From Lojkania enalia (Eukaryota > Ascomycota > Dothideomycetes > Pleosporales): a stretch of 64,000 bases of DNA. Below the pieces are notes generated by a model. That model did not search any database. It had not been told where the DNA came from and was given only the letters and a program-made list of their open reading frames with translations. The DNA is taken from positions 203,965-267,964 of the forward strand of contig ML986591.1 of the NCBI GenBank assembly GCA_010094045.1. Reading direction: 5' to 3'. Made by a program: the position numbers and the translations under genes. Below are positions 32,552-44,533 of the stretch, piece after piece; position 1 is the first letter of the stretch; each line of letters starts with the position of its first letter.

Positions 32552-35504
32552 ATGATGTCCCTCGTTGCTACCAGGAAAAGGAAAGAAGCTCGCAACCCCT
32601 TGGCTGCCCCCTACGACAAGGGCAAAGTCCGCATCGTTGGGAGATCAGCCGATGGCACCGCCGAATCCCTGTCTCGGTTCCCTCGACTACGATCAAGCCT
32701 TCAGGACAATCGGGCTTTCTCAGGCATCCGCCGGGGAAGTGTCAAGATACTTTCAGTTTTTCGCGGTGGCAAGGGTAGGTTGCCCATCTTCCTATTCCGG
32801 CGACTTACATCTGACTTGCACAGTGTCTCCATCAAATTCCGCTCCCGCTGCCACAGGAAGCTTTAGCTCTCAAATAAGCTCAGTTGACACCCAACGCCCT
32901 GCCATTGACCCCACAAAGAAAGATGGGGCACAGCTTCCGCAACACCCAAATGTTTCCAAAATTGTTCTGTCTCAAGATGATGACCCTTCGTTGTTGCAGC
33001 TCACTCACGCGGCTGTTTTCGATGGAGAATCCGAGCCCACATTGACAGACCAGCGGCGGCATCCCGCAGCACTACATACAAGCAGGTCGACGCCGGGCTT
33101 ATCAAGCCAACTCACCACCAAGATTTCGAACGCTTTCCTAAATAACGCTACTGTCGTCCATCGCCCAAAGCTGAGCTCGAGGCCTACAGTGCTGAGCAGC
33201 AATTCGGAACAGAAAGTAAACAACAACACTAACAACTATCCAAATGTTGCAATGCTACGCGGGCGGATGACAGACGTCCCGTCCCTACCTTCCCAGCCGT
33301 CAAGTGTTACTGGGAGCAGTCTTGCGGCGCTAAGTTTGCAGTCGACGGCACCAACGTCATTGGTTTCCTCCGGCGCTCCGCTTTCCGCAGAGACAACACA
33401 TCATCGGAGCGACAAAGCGTTCAGGCAGGTCTCAAATGGACTCCCACTATCGTACAAGCCAGCTTCCGAGCCATTAAGCGGCCAATGGTTATTATTCCCA
33501 CGGCAAGATGCTCCACGGCTCTCCAAGGCGTCTGTAGCGACCGTCGAGAAAACAGCAGCGACAAAAATCTACCTCGAGTCACATTTCAATGGCCTGTTTA
33601 GTACCAAAGTTACGCCACGCTCGATGCGACGGAGGAACATGGAACGAAAGCTCTTCGCAATGGCCATTTCGAACGAAGAGAGATATCAGAAAAGAGAGGA
33701 GTGGCTTCGTTCCGAGAGCCAACATCTCCGCCAGACAAGGGCGCTCAAGTCAAAGACGCTCATGCGACAGAATCTCAAGGGCGTGCACATATCGCATTAT
33801 GAAATCGTCAGGGTGCTAGGGAAGGGAAGTTTTGGTGTCGTTCGGCTCGTTCGCGAGAAGAGTGAGCAGTCTGAATCTACGCCAAGCAAACGGACGATCG
33901 TGGGTAGCGCATCACTGGGTACACCGGCTTCGATGGACTCCAACCGAGTCGATTATTACGATGGTGCTCTTTCGACAAATACTTCACGGGAGCGGAAGCA
34001 GAAGCAAGTGTTTGCAATGAAAGTCATTCGCAAGTCGGACATGCTCCGGAACAGCCAAGAGGGACACCTCCACGCCGAAAGAGACTTTCTTGTTGCTTCT
34101 GAGAATTCTCGCTGGGTTGTTCCGCTCATCGCCAGTTTTCAAGACAATAATAATCTCTATCTAGTCATGGAGTACATGGTAGGTGGAGATTTCCTTGGCA
34201 TGCTCCTCCGCGAGGATGTTTTAGATGAAAATGTTGCCAAGTGGTATATCGCAGAGATGATCCTCTGCATTGAGGAAGCCCATAGGATGAAATGGATCCA
34301 TCGCGATGTCAAGCCCGACAATTTCCTCATTACTGCTTCGGGCCACTTGAAGATTTCGGACTTTGGTCTAGCGTTTGATGGTCACTGGACTCACAATCAG
34401 ACCTACTATAACGAACAGCGCTATAGCCTTCTCCAGGACCTAGATTTGCAGATTCAGGGCGATGCCCAGGACTGCGAAGAGGAGAACGAAAGGAAAGAGC
34501 ATCAACGCACATTAGACCTAATCAACGGCAAAATGTCGTCTCGTGAAAGGTTCGAAGCCAAGCAGGACGGTACGAGTGGGCCGATAATCGACTGGCTCAA
34601 TCGAACGCAAAGACGACAGTTTGCTAAGAGTGTGGTTGGAACCAGTCAGTACATGGCCCCCGAAGTCATCCGAGGCGAAAGCTACGACGGGAGATGCGAT
34701 TGGTGGAGTATTGGGATTATCCTCTACGAGTGCTTGTACGGTTGTACGCCTTTTTTCTGTGAAAATAGACAGGTGACGAAACAGCGGATCCTCGAGCACA
34801 AACGGTACTTGAAGTTCCCGTTGGACCAGCGGTATGCACGTCCGACTATCGACCGGGTGCCCTTGATGTCTGTGTCGCGCAGCGCGATAGATCTCATGAC
34901 ACGTCTAATGGAGGAGAAGGAGTATCGACTGTCTGCTAAGCGATACCGTGAGAACGACTTCGTGCTTACTCAACGATCGTTGAGGACACGACAAATGCGC
35001 AACTTAAACTATACGGGCCAAGTCGTCTTCCCAAATGATGCCGAAGATATCAAAAATCACCCATTCTTCCGCAATATCCAATGGTCGACACTACACTTGA
35101 CTCGTCCGCCATTCGTCCCTCGTGTCCATGGCCATCAGGAGATTACAAAGTACTTCGACGACGAGGCGGAGATTATGAGTGCGTCAGATCACCTCGACTC
35201 ATCTAGTTATGCAACCGGACCCGGCGGGATCGTAGACTCGTCGCCTTTTAGTCCTACGCCTGCTTCCGGCAGTCCCGTGGAATCAAGCACCAATCTCAAC
35301 GTTCCGGACCAGCGGATTATCGATCGCAGACGGAGGCGCAAAAAAGATAAGAAGAGGCCAAGGGATAAGCTGTTGAGGGATCCGCAGGTGGGGAGGACGG
35401 TGTTAGAGATTAGGAAGAAGGGCGCTTTTATGGGATATACGTATAGGCGACCCCGGTTTACGCTACCGGAGCTGGAGGAGAGGATTGTGAGCGCTTGTGC
35501 GTAG
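32552..35504 (+). CDS. NDR-type AGC serine/threonine protein kinase
   Basis: Two exons, 32552-32774 and 32824-35504 (49-bp intron GTAGGT...CACAG), give 967 residues. The exon-1 frame (MMSLVATRKRKEARNPLA) differs from the frame that would run through the intron; splicing phase shows it is correct. A disordered Ser/Pro-rich N-terminus of about 300 residues precedes the NDR N-terminal regulatory helices (RRRNMERKLFAMAISNEERY) and the kinase domain from about residue 404: GKGSFGVV glycine loop, catalytic Lys in FAMKVIRKSDM, HRDVKPDN, DFGLAFDGHW and SQYMAPEV. About 85 residues are inserted between DFG and APE, longer than in typical AGC kinases but an NDR trait. The C-terminal extension has IKNHPFFRNIQW. 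NDR kinases act in polarity and septation pathways with Mob partners. Which fungal NDR paralogue this is I cannot say; it lacks the usual Cbk1/COT1 DFGL sequence. Confidence 0.88.
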
Positions 35505-36569
35505 GCGAGTGTGTGTAGGCGAGCGGTGGTGGGGTTTTACCGCTTGGTTACCTTTGGGGTTCTAGTTATTCGTGGGTAGTTGTCCTAAGAAATCCTAGTA
35601 TTTCTAATAATTTTTAGGCGGGTGTAATGTTTGTATGTATTGGATTTTGTCTATGATGTAAATGTGGTGTATGCACTTAACGATTTGTATGAGTATTTGA
35701 TTGTCAAGCGGAGTGCATTGGAAGAATGAAAGTTGTGAGTATTGGACGATACGGGAATACATTATCGGAAAGCCGCGCAGGAGTTTGGAAATAGGTCTGG
35801 ATAGAATTTGCTTCAGGAGCCTGAGTAGGAGCCGTAGAGAGGAAAAAAAAAATTAATATTTTTTTTTTTTTTTTTCTTAAAGCGATTCCTCGATTTCAGC
35901 AAATGATGGGCTTGTGGATAGTTTCTGGAATCAACAAGCTATTCCCGAGCTTAGCACAAGCAAGTGGCAAGAGGATCCAATGCAGCTGAACAGATGTAGC
36001 TTCAAATTATCTCTTCATTGTCAGATGATGCGTATTGACAATATTAAACAGCATTAATAGTCTATTATTTCAATTTTTTGGCGATGCTCTTCTCCTTCGC
36101 ATTGTATGGCTGGTGGAACACGCCAAAGCAATAATAGCTTCAGTATTCGCGTACCGTAAACAGTAAGTAGCTTGAGATAATCTAGTAGGGTAATGTTTTC
36201 GGAAAGTGACAAAAATAAGTTAGATGGTCAAGGGACCTACATAGCAGGAGGGTTATTTGTTGCTGAGCCGAGCTAGTATTGTCTTGCCCTCTCGCATTCC
36301 AGTTACCATTATCATATCCAGGACTACTATTTAAAATTCTCAGAGATGGAAATTTTCATAGGGTGCTTAATGTTATAAAGAGTTTAATGGGAGGAGAGAT
36401 TCCAAATGCAAATGCGAAAACCAGCTCGAGCACTCCACCAGCTCTTAAAAATTCTTCTGGCAAACTCATATTTTCTCCTTGAACGGGCTTTGGGGATCGT
36501 TGGCATCGCACTCAACTCTATGGCTCTAAATGGTACTGTTGAATTTCCTTCGCTATTATTTTCGCTTAG
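35505..36569. other. Intergenic with an A10/T17 pair of homopolymers
   Basis: A10 at 35843-35852 is followed within a few bases by T17 at 35859-35875, so the two could pair. Otherwise AT-rich with no gene recognised. Confidence 0.55.
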
Positions 36570-37183
36570 CTAGTGTTGTAGCTTATTGCTGGTGTGTCGT
36601 TTTAATTTTCCTTGAGATCCACCTCGAGAAGTCAATATCAATAGAGCCCGAAGTAAATCATTTCTTCGTCCAAGGGGAGCATACATCAAAGCTCCGATGA
36701 CTATAATACCACACACAGCTGCGACAGAGGGCGCTACTACCGCCGTAACGAGTGTTGAGCTTTCTTTGGGTGATGGCGTATTCTTGTCAATAGTCGGTAT
36801 TAATAGGTTTGATGTGCTAGGTGGAGCGATAGATATGGTAATTGGCGGAAAGGATAATGATTGAGTAGTGCAGGTGCTAGGGATATTCTGTGTAGGGAAT
36901 GTAGGCACTGAAGAAATGACACTTGATGGGGTTGGGGGGATACTTGATTTTATAGAAGAAGCGGTTGAGGTTGTCATTGAGCGAGTCGAGGAACTTGTGT
37001 TAGATATGGTAAAAAATATGCTTGATTTTGATGCTGAACTGTTTGATTTCTGTTTCAGTAGCAGTCACGACTACCGGAGATGATTTTTTATGGTCTGTAG
37101 TTGTATTCGAGCCCACCTTCGTGTATGGTACGAAATCTCCGGGTACACTTGTGAATGGTACTTTCTCTAAAGAGCACTATTCT
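36570..37183 (-). pseudogene. Fragment of a Ser/Thr-rich membrane-anchored surface protein
   Basis: The last 135 codons (36977-36570) are Ser/Thr/Pro-rich, then have a membrane span (about VTAVVAPSVAAVCGIIVIGALMY) and a short basic tail (RRNDLL, KLKRH). The same composition continues upstream in frame through SSASKSSIFFTISN and in a second frame as VPFTSVPGDFVPY and VVVTATETEIKQF. An intron could connect the two frames, but I cannot find a convincing pair of sites, and no N-terminal domain follows within the next 300 bases. The layout resembles the C-terminal half of fungal cell-wall sensors. Broken gene or misread short gene, uncertain. Confidence 0.4.
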
Positions 37184-40027
37184 TGGAAATCATGAAAGAT
37201 ATTGAGATATATAACAAGTGTGTAGAAACGGTTGAACCGTGTATACCTTGCTATATCTGCCCCTCTCGATTTGGCAATGTTAGATTACGCAATCCGAAAA
37301 CACTCGGAATTACATCAGAATTATATTTAAGAGATTACAAGATTCACGATGATTTTCAGCACAAGCACCATCATAAAATTTTCTCTTGAGACAGTTCGGT
37401 TGTTCCTGAGACCAACAATAAAATATAGTTAAATTCAGTTTAGGGCCCATACAATGCAATACGGTAGATAAAGTGGAGTTTCTGGCTTACTATAGAAGTG
37501 ACCGTGAGCTGTAGTAGTCCCACCAAGTAGAAAAGAAAATCACGTTATTGAAATATATGTATATAGATGCAGGAAATCCGATGAAGAAAGAAGAGCTCCC
37601 TCGAAGTAATAGTAGGATGTGGACGAGCAACTGTTTATGATACTAAATCCAACGAAACACTTGAAGAAAACATAAGGAAATTGGTGAGATACTCAAATGG
37701 ATGGGGTGAAGAGACAGTTGCGCAGCAATACTTGGGCCACGTAGGACGGGAAAGAGCGCGCAAAACCCGTTTGCTCCATCGGCTGACCACATAGAAAAGC
37801 GAACTCACGCTAAAATATGGACCGAGTCTGAAATTTAATGGAGTGCGTTCAAGTATGGTGACTGTGGTACGAATACAGTAATATTTTAGAAAATATTTAG
37901 GGATGTGATTGTCCCTAGTCAGGTCTTGAGTGACCAGCGGGTCCGCGGGATCATATCCCTTCATGGACAACAAAATACAATGAGTCTCATAACAACTGAC
38001 TAGTTTGCTTCACTCAAATGTATAACCGATATTCATTTCTCCTCAAGCCATGCATTATACGTCAAGAATTGAGGCTAGGATATTCGAATATGCAATGTCA
38101 GTTTGGCTTGCAATGATACCCTCGTGCATTGGCCTAAACTCCATTTTCGTAATGTGTTAGAATTTTTTGACTACCTCTAATTGGCTTCCCTCCTTCTCTT
38201 CCTACATTCATGGACCAAACTAGTAATAAGCAACTCCACAATTGCTACCGCCGCAACCACTGTCTCTCTAATGGAATGTACTGGAAAATGTGTCACGAAT
38301 TTTCACCTATGCCCGCAATCTCGCTCGCCTTGACCAAGGGATCCGAGCCAGAGTCATGTTGAACTCTCAAACCTTCCCGATAGGGATGAATGTTCCGCAA
38401 CTATAGTAGAAGTTCAAATCTCTTGAGAGTGGGACTAGGTGAGCTGGGAATCACTAATCACGCCCTTTTTTTGCAGCAGAGGATGCTCGAGATATCGATA
38501 CTGGGCATTCGGTGTGCTAGAGCTAGGAAGCGAAGCGGATACAATTCATCTTCTGGAATTGAATGTTAATAATGTCGTGATCCTAATCTCTATAATATTT
38601 CCTCGCTGCTAATTACATTGTGTAAATTAGCTTATGGAACTAGGGTAGTGAAGCGTGGTCACTGAAACATCAATAATCTCCCTGACTGTTGATGTGCATG
38701 TTCGTTTGTGAGAATGTTCTTGGTCGATGTGACAGATGCTACATTTTAATTCAAGCCCAACACTAGCAAAAGTTTTCTTGTCTAGATGTTCGGACGGCCT
38801 ATTGACTACAGATTATAGAACATGGTTGGGATTGAAGGCTTGTCATTGGCTTGGATTGCAAGCAATTCTGGCGTTTCCTTTGAGCGAGGAATTCCGGAAG
38901 TTGTCTCTCAATTTCAGCTATGGCTTCCGTAGCATCTAGTTCTAATACTCTGTAGCTTTGCCACGGACACTACCTCCGCTCACCTCAACCTTTTCTTATG
39001 AAGAAATAATATGCACAGCTGCCTACCCCGCAATTCGTATAGTTCTAGCGCAAGCTACTAACGAAGAAGTACTAGAACAGCGAAACCAACAATATAGCGA
39101 GTTTATCGTCGCTCGCGGCGTCTGTATGAGTTCCCTATGATGCGGTTAAGAACCCCGTGTAACTCGTTGATCTGGTGTTTACTATGGATGAATGTAAGAT
39201 CATCAAAATCGAGATGTCTGAAGAGAAGTTGACTATTGGAAAGAGACTACGGGAGGCACACCCGCAATAGTACAGATGGCATGTGATTTTGTCCGAGTTG
39301 TGACCAGCATTAGGCTCGTAATATGGTTGATCGTTATAGTGAGAGTTTGATTTGCGAATATGGTTAGGATAAAGCTTTTGGCCGAGGGAATTGTAGAGAC
39401 TTTGGTCATCTCTCTAGCGTCTGAGTCCAATTACTTATGCTTTGACAAAGTGGTTTCGAAGATATGCATTATCATATCTTGAACAAACATTATAAAAGCC
39501 AATGCTTACGAGCAAGTTGTCGTACTAGCATGACTACCGCGGACTAACATTTAATTTATTAGAGAAGCATGCGAGATCTGTCTTCTGGCCTACATAGCTG
39601 GGTGGTAGAGCCTTCTGAGTTCCAACCTTTCGATACTTGAAGTAACTATCCCAGGGTATGTCAATGTCGGCTAGAATTCAAAGAGCAAAAATTACTGAGC
39701 AGGGACGGGCAGAGTTGAATCTTAATTTTGAACTGAAATTAATCCTGTTAATCATAGGATATCTATTAATCATATATAATAAACTATCGCCTGGGCTGCT
39801 GTGTGAATGAATAGAGAGGAACGAATCATAAATTGGGACGTGCAGGAGAACATGAAATTCACAAGGACTCGCAAGTCAAACAAGGCCTCGCGGGCTTCCC
39901 TTTTGTTGATTGGCGTTCCCCATGTACCGTATCTTGAGGAACATCGTATGAGAGGTCATGCATCCTCAGAACAACCATCTCGCGGTCCCTACAGCTATAA
40001 TTGGTCACCCCATGAGCCCACCCTAAC
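37184..40027. other. AT-rich gene-poor region
   Basis: Open frames are short (about 60-110 codons), scattered over both strands and without motifs; the longest is 37635-37973 on the minus strand. No RNA gene or repeat array is seen. Old decayed sequence is likely. Confidence 0.5.
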
Positions 40028-40506
40028 CTATCGCCAATTGCAATGGTGAGAAAGTTTCACATGATCCACGCGCTTGTTGACTGGATCAATGCCAACGTTA
40101 GGAGACCTTCCATCCAGTTCGCCTATTGTCTGATTTGCTTCCAACTCCGGAACTGGATTCAGCGGCCTAACGACGCTTTCATCACTTAATCTCGGTTTTC
40201 TAGCGCTGGCCAAGGCGATGTGGTTGACGTCGCTGGTCTTTTCCGATATTCTCGCACTATTAACCAGGATGCGAAAATAACAACGGCTAGATCGCCCACA
40301 ATAATCCCGGTAAGCATAACTTCCCCTTTGATGGGAGTATACCGATGAGATTCGATAGTACTCAAATGCATGAGGACGGCTACGCTTGTTCTGTAAGACG
40401 TAGGTGTATATATACTAACTCGTCTTTTGTGAATAGTGCTGTGAGAGAAGATTGTTTGGTGGTGAATGTCTGAATAGATTGTTGCAAAGATGTGGGCCTC
40501 ATGCAT
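40028..40506 (-). pseudogene. Remnant of a membrane protein (one span plus cytoplasmic tail)
   Basis: One minus-strand frame holds a membrane span (GIIVGDLAVVIFASWLIV). A second frame, offset by two, holds a polar tail with SARKPRLSDESVV and NPVPELEANQTIGELDGR. The two would read as one protein if the frame changed near 40240. Tails of this kind are common in single-span fungal proteins. No upstream domain is found, so I read it as a broken fragment. Confidence 0.35.
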
Positions 40507-41484
40507 CCTAAAAACTTTCTTGTTGTCTGAGGTCGCGCAAGCGATGACGACGACTCATTTATGGAGCTTCTGGTCTAATACGGATTGAGAAGCGTCTTTC
40601 GCTGTCGTCGAGTATTTGGCCAGACTTTGTAGTTACAAAGACGGTGATCTTTGTGTATGTTATGAAGAACTCTTCTGTTGTTGAGCTCAGGGGTGCCGGT
40701 TTTGCTTATGTTATATCGGGGTCTGGTGGTCGAGCGGATAAAATGGGAACTGTCAAAACAAAAAGAAAACAGAAGAACGTGAGATGAAACATCCTAAGGA
40801 ATAATCTGGAGCATTTGCCCTCACAACGCTGAATGAAAAACGTAGTCCTGGAGTGCAACAAGGGCGGCACCCGTTCCTATATTCCAGGGAACTAGGCAAT
40901 ACTTTCAATCGTTGTTTGCCATTTCCTCTATAAGACTAGACCACATCAAGTCTTTCTTGTGTTACGGTTATTCATTAGTATAAGCAAAATCTCAGGTCCG
41001 TTTGGGGAAAATGGCTTAGGTACAACAGTTCAAGAAGGAAATATGGATAGTGAGGTAGCTCGAAGCCTCTAATTCATTTTAATTGTGCAATCATGAATGA
41101 CGTTGCTGAGATCGATACTAGAGAAAACACCTACCGGCTGAATCACGACTATAGGCACACAATGCCCAGAAAAACAGAATATGGTCGCGGATGTATGCAT
41201 AGCCTAATATAGGCTGTGCAGCAGTCGAGCGTCACGTTCCAACCTTGGCCTCTCCGTCACATATCGATGATCAACAGCCCAACCATTGGCGCACAGAAAC
41301 CGCACATTATGCGGGTAGCTTCTCCAAATTCGGCGGCGCGCAGCCTGCATATAACACATTTCTCAGTTCACCTTGAAATTGAGCATACCGTTATTTTGTG
41401 ACGAATAGTACTCAATTCCACACAACTTCAACATCAACAAGAAAAACTCAAAAATTAAAAAAAAATTTTATTTAATACTTATAA
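40507..41484. other. Intergenic, no gene recognised
   Basis: AT-rich spacer ending at the 3' end of the membrane-protein gene; A/T homopolymers near 41455-41470 are probably its 3' untranslated region. Confidence 0.55.
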
Positions 41485-43268
41485 CTAGTCCCCAAACCAA
41501 GAACATACCCCATACCTATTTAGCATCTGCCCTACAACAACAAATCCGCCCACTGCTGGACTAGCACTACCAATATAAGTCAACATTCTCCCCATCGGTC
41601 CAACATAATATTTTCTATCCGGCCTCGCATCCTTTCCTTCCTGGTCTAGCACCCAACTGGTGCCGATAAACACTCCAACGATAAGCCATTGTATTGTATA
41701 CGCTCTCCACGTTCCAGATTCTTGAAGCGGTATGCTGCCAGGCTTGAAGTGCGACATAGTGCCAACAATTATGAGTGGCGTGAGGGAGATGAGAATTGAA
41801 AGGGTATATTTAGCGGTGCGCCAGATCCGGGGGCGGGAGGTGTTGTAAGTATGTTGTGAGAAAGTCACAGTCCAGTAATAGGATTTATTGAATAAGGATG
41901 CTAGCCAGGAAGGTTTGTTGAGCCTTACTGTGTCTATTTCGTAGCGGGCTATTGGGTCTTCGGGGGCAAGTAAACGTCGCTTCAAGGGATTGGCCGAGGG
42001 GATGAAGAGTAGGTCATGTTTCTCTGTGTCCTTGTAGTCCATCTTCTCCGGCAGGGGCTTGATATGGCAGGCATGTTCCACAATTGAAGCGGAACCGGAT
42101 CTTGGTGTCGACATGCCCTCCTTGAAGTCGGTGAATGGTATATAGTTAGAAGGTGCCTCGACGCCAAACTTAGCAGCTAGAATGCCCGAGTCGTCGATTT
42201 CAAAATGCAAGTCTTCCACATCATCAGCGCCTGGAGTCGTGCAACTGCATACACTTCTTGATATCTCCTCTTCTAATCGGCCAACTACGCCCTCGAACCT
42301 GCCGCCTCGTTTCCAGGCTTCATCCATTATAGATGATTCCACCATATACAGCGATGCGTAGTCAGGCTTGCATAAATTTCCAATTAGGTTTACGACACTC
42401 ATGACAGCGTATGGTGCCACTGTGAGTCCGAAAGCAGCGAAGCCAAACTGCTCTATTTGGTTGCCTCGGGAGTGATATAGTGTTAAAGACGCATACCCAG
42501 TCTGGGCTAGGGCAACAAGGGCTTTCACGAAGTTGTATGTCGATGCTACCTCAATTGTGGCATGAGACTCCGCAGGATGAGTGAACTGTGCATCTGAAGG
42601 CACTATCACAAATCGATATCCATCTGGCAGTGTATACGTCCCGTGAATAATCTGCCGATGAACATATACTGGACGCCCGAACTTTGAGAACATCCATGGT
42701 GCTTGGTAGGTAATGATATGCAGATCCTTATTCGCGCCTGAGAATCGCCGGCGACAACCTGGGCGTTCAGCGATAAGTCGAGTGGACAGTTAGATTGCTT
42801 ACCAACCCCTGTTCCTTCGCCGCTGTTGATAACAGCATTTGAAACACGATCGCCGCCCACGGGTCTCCAGTTCTGATCCCTAACAAGCATGCACAATGCT
42901 CCACTCCTCTCTGCCTTCCTCAGATCCCCACCTTTTCGTATAGCACCACTTAGTATGGCATCAATACCCCGATACAGCCCCAACGCGGGAAAGAGGAGAA
43001 CTCCTACTACAGTCGCCGCAAAATCGAAGCTCCTTTCCCCAGGCTGAGTGATCACCGTTGCAGCATGTGCCACATAGTTAAAGAGGTAGAATGATATGAT
43101 ATCTGTCCATTTTGTTGGCGTGCAGAGAAGACCAGGGGTGCCATGATTCGAAGTTCCAACCGGAAGTGGCAATGTTATATTCTGAAGCGCAGCGCCCAGC
43201 ACCGCGTATACGAACAGCGAGGATAGGAAGATATGTCGCGAAGGGCTCGCCATAAACATCGAATTCAT
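41485..43268 (-). CDS. Fungal multispan membrane protein of unknown function
   Basis: Two exons, 43268-42803 and 42737-41485 (65-bp intron), give 572 residues. The join restores GANKDLHIITYQAPWMFSKF. An N-terminal signal or anchor (about residues 10-30, IFLSSLFVYAVLGAALQ) is followed by spans near LLFPALGLYRGIDAI, ALVALAQTGYASLTLYH, LTVAPYAVMSVVNLIGNL, TLSILISLTPLIIVG, TIQWLIVGVFIGTSWVL and ASPAVGGFVVVGQML. A cytoplasmic or lumenal polar segment of about 170 residues separates the third/fourth from the last spans. The type looks lineage-specific to filamentous ascomycetes and I know no activity for it. The start at 43268 is the first in-frame ATG; two later ATGs (MFMASP) are possible. Confidence 0.8.
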
Positions 43269-44077
43269 GCTAGCATTTTCGAGGATAGAGATGGAAAAAG
43301 GCAACAAAAGAAGGCGCAGCTCCCTTGCGATATATGGCTCACATCCTGTCTGAGGTCAAATCTGCCTTGACCGGTGTTCCGTCTCCCGTGTTTTCTGATT
43401 CGCCTGTTCGTCCATCCATTCACGCCACATCTGCACCCCTCGTGTTCATCACCATTCACGCTTGCATCGTTCCGCCACTTCAAAACGCTAAGGCCTCTCA
43501 CTCACGAACACATTTCGTGGTCACTCGTAGAGGTTCATTACCTAATGCAAATCTCGTACCTGCACCGCTAGGAAGAGTCACTGACGCACAGCGTCGGTTG
43601 GACGTGGGTGAATGAGAATTAACTAAGCCCACCGTCTGTCCAATCACCTGCGAGCGAAGTCTTACGCAGTCCCATATTGCCCCCTTCCTTGGCATCGCTA
43701 AGCCACACTTGCGACGACTTCAAACGCTACTCCGGCAGTTACGGAGTCTTCACACTCTTAGCTGGCGTCGTCGTAACAGACGCCCATTACCTCTTTTGCG
43801 CCTCCTCTCTTTCTTAATCGACCTTGCACAATTACTTCTAGTTAGAAGAACCGCCAGAAACCGGGCCCAAAGTCGACGACAAATCCCTGGTACACACAGC
43901 CCAACAAAGCACACTGAAGAAACCGCAAAGCACTGCCTAGCCTTTGCTGCGACACCATCTATCTACAAGCGCCCCTCTACGCCATCTTTGCGCCTCTCTA
44001 ACCCGCTGCATTCTCTACTTTCTCTCCAACGACTCCCCACCAAATTAATTCCTCCGCAATCCTTTTTTCTCTCTAGG
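43269..44077. other. Divergent promoter region, membrane protein / CYSTM peptide
   Basis: The stretch 43900-44077 is pyrimidine-rich and looks like a leader for the CYSTM gene. The 145-codon frame at 43709-44146 crosses the CYSTM start and intron in another frame and is Arg/Leu/Pro-rich, hence rejected as a gene. Confidence 0.5.
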
Positions 44078-44533
44078 ATGTCCAAATTCGTATGTTCCCC
44101 ATCGCACAAACCCCAGAAATGCAAAATTGACAAAAAACCCCCGTAGGACGCCCCAGCTGGCGCACCGCCCTCGTACCCCCAATCCCCACCACCCACGCAC
44201 TTCGACCCCTCCCAACCCCAATACGGCTCTCCACCACCGGGCCAAGGCCCCTACGGTGCTCCTGCACCCTACTATGGCAACAATTCCCCCGCTCCGCCTT
44301 CAAATTCAGACTACTACGGTGCATCTCCAAATCCGTATCAACAAGGTCAACCGCAATACGGACCACCGGGCCAGTATGGACAGGAGCAGCCAATGTACTA
44401 TCAACAGGGCCCGCCACCGCCAGGGGGTTATTACCAGAATGATAGGGGGAGGGGCGGGGGTGCTGGAGGTGGAATCTTAGCTGGTTTGCTTGCTGGCTTG
44501 GCGTGTTGCTGTTGCTTGGACTGCTTATTCTAA
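44078..44533 (+). CDS. Small CYSTM (cysteine-rich transmembrane module) protein
   Basis: Exon 1 is only 12 nt (44078-44089, MSKF); a 57-bp intron (GTATGT...CCGTAG) leads to 44147-44533, giving 132 residues. The body is Pro/Tyr/Gln/Gly-rich (repeats such as QPQYGPPGQYGQ). The last 24 residues are GGGILAGLLAGLACCCC followed by LDCLF at the stop, the diagnostic CYSTM membrane module. CYSTM proteins are tail-anchored stress-tolerance peptides across eukaryotes. A start within the ORF without the short exon would lack an ATG upstream of the Pro-rich region, which supports the spliced model. Confidence 0.82.

Noticed and set aside
32565..32823. 979-residue uninterrupted kinase frame start
   Set aside because: Its first 86 codons include an evident intron (GTAGGT to CACAG) and the wrong frame for exon 1.
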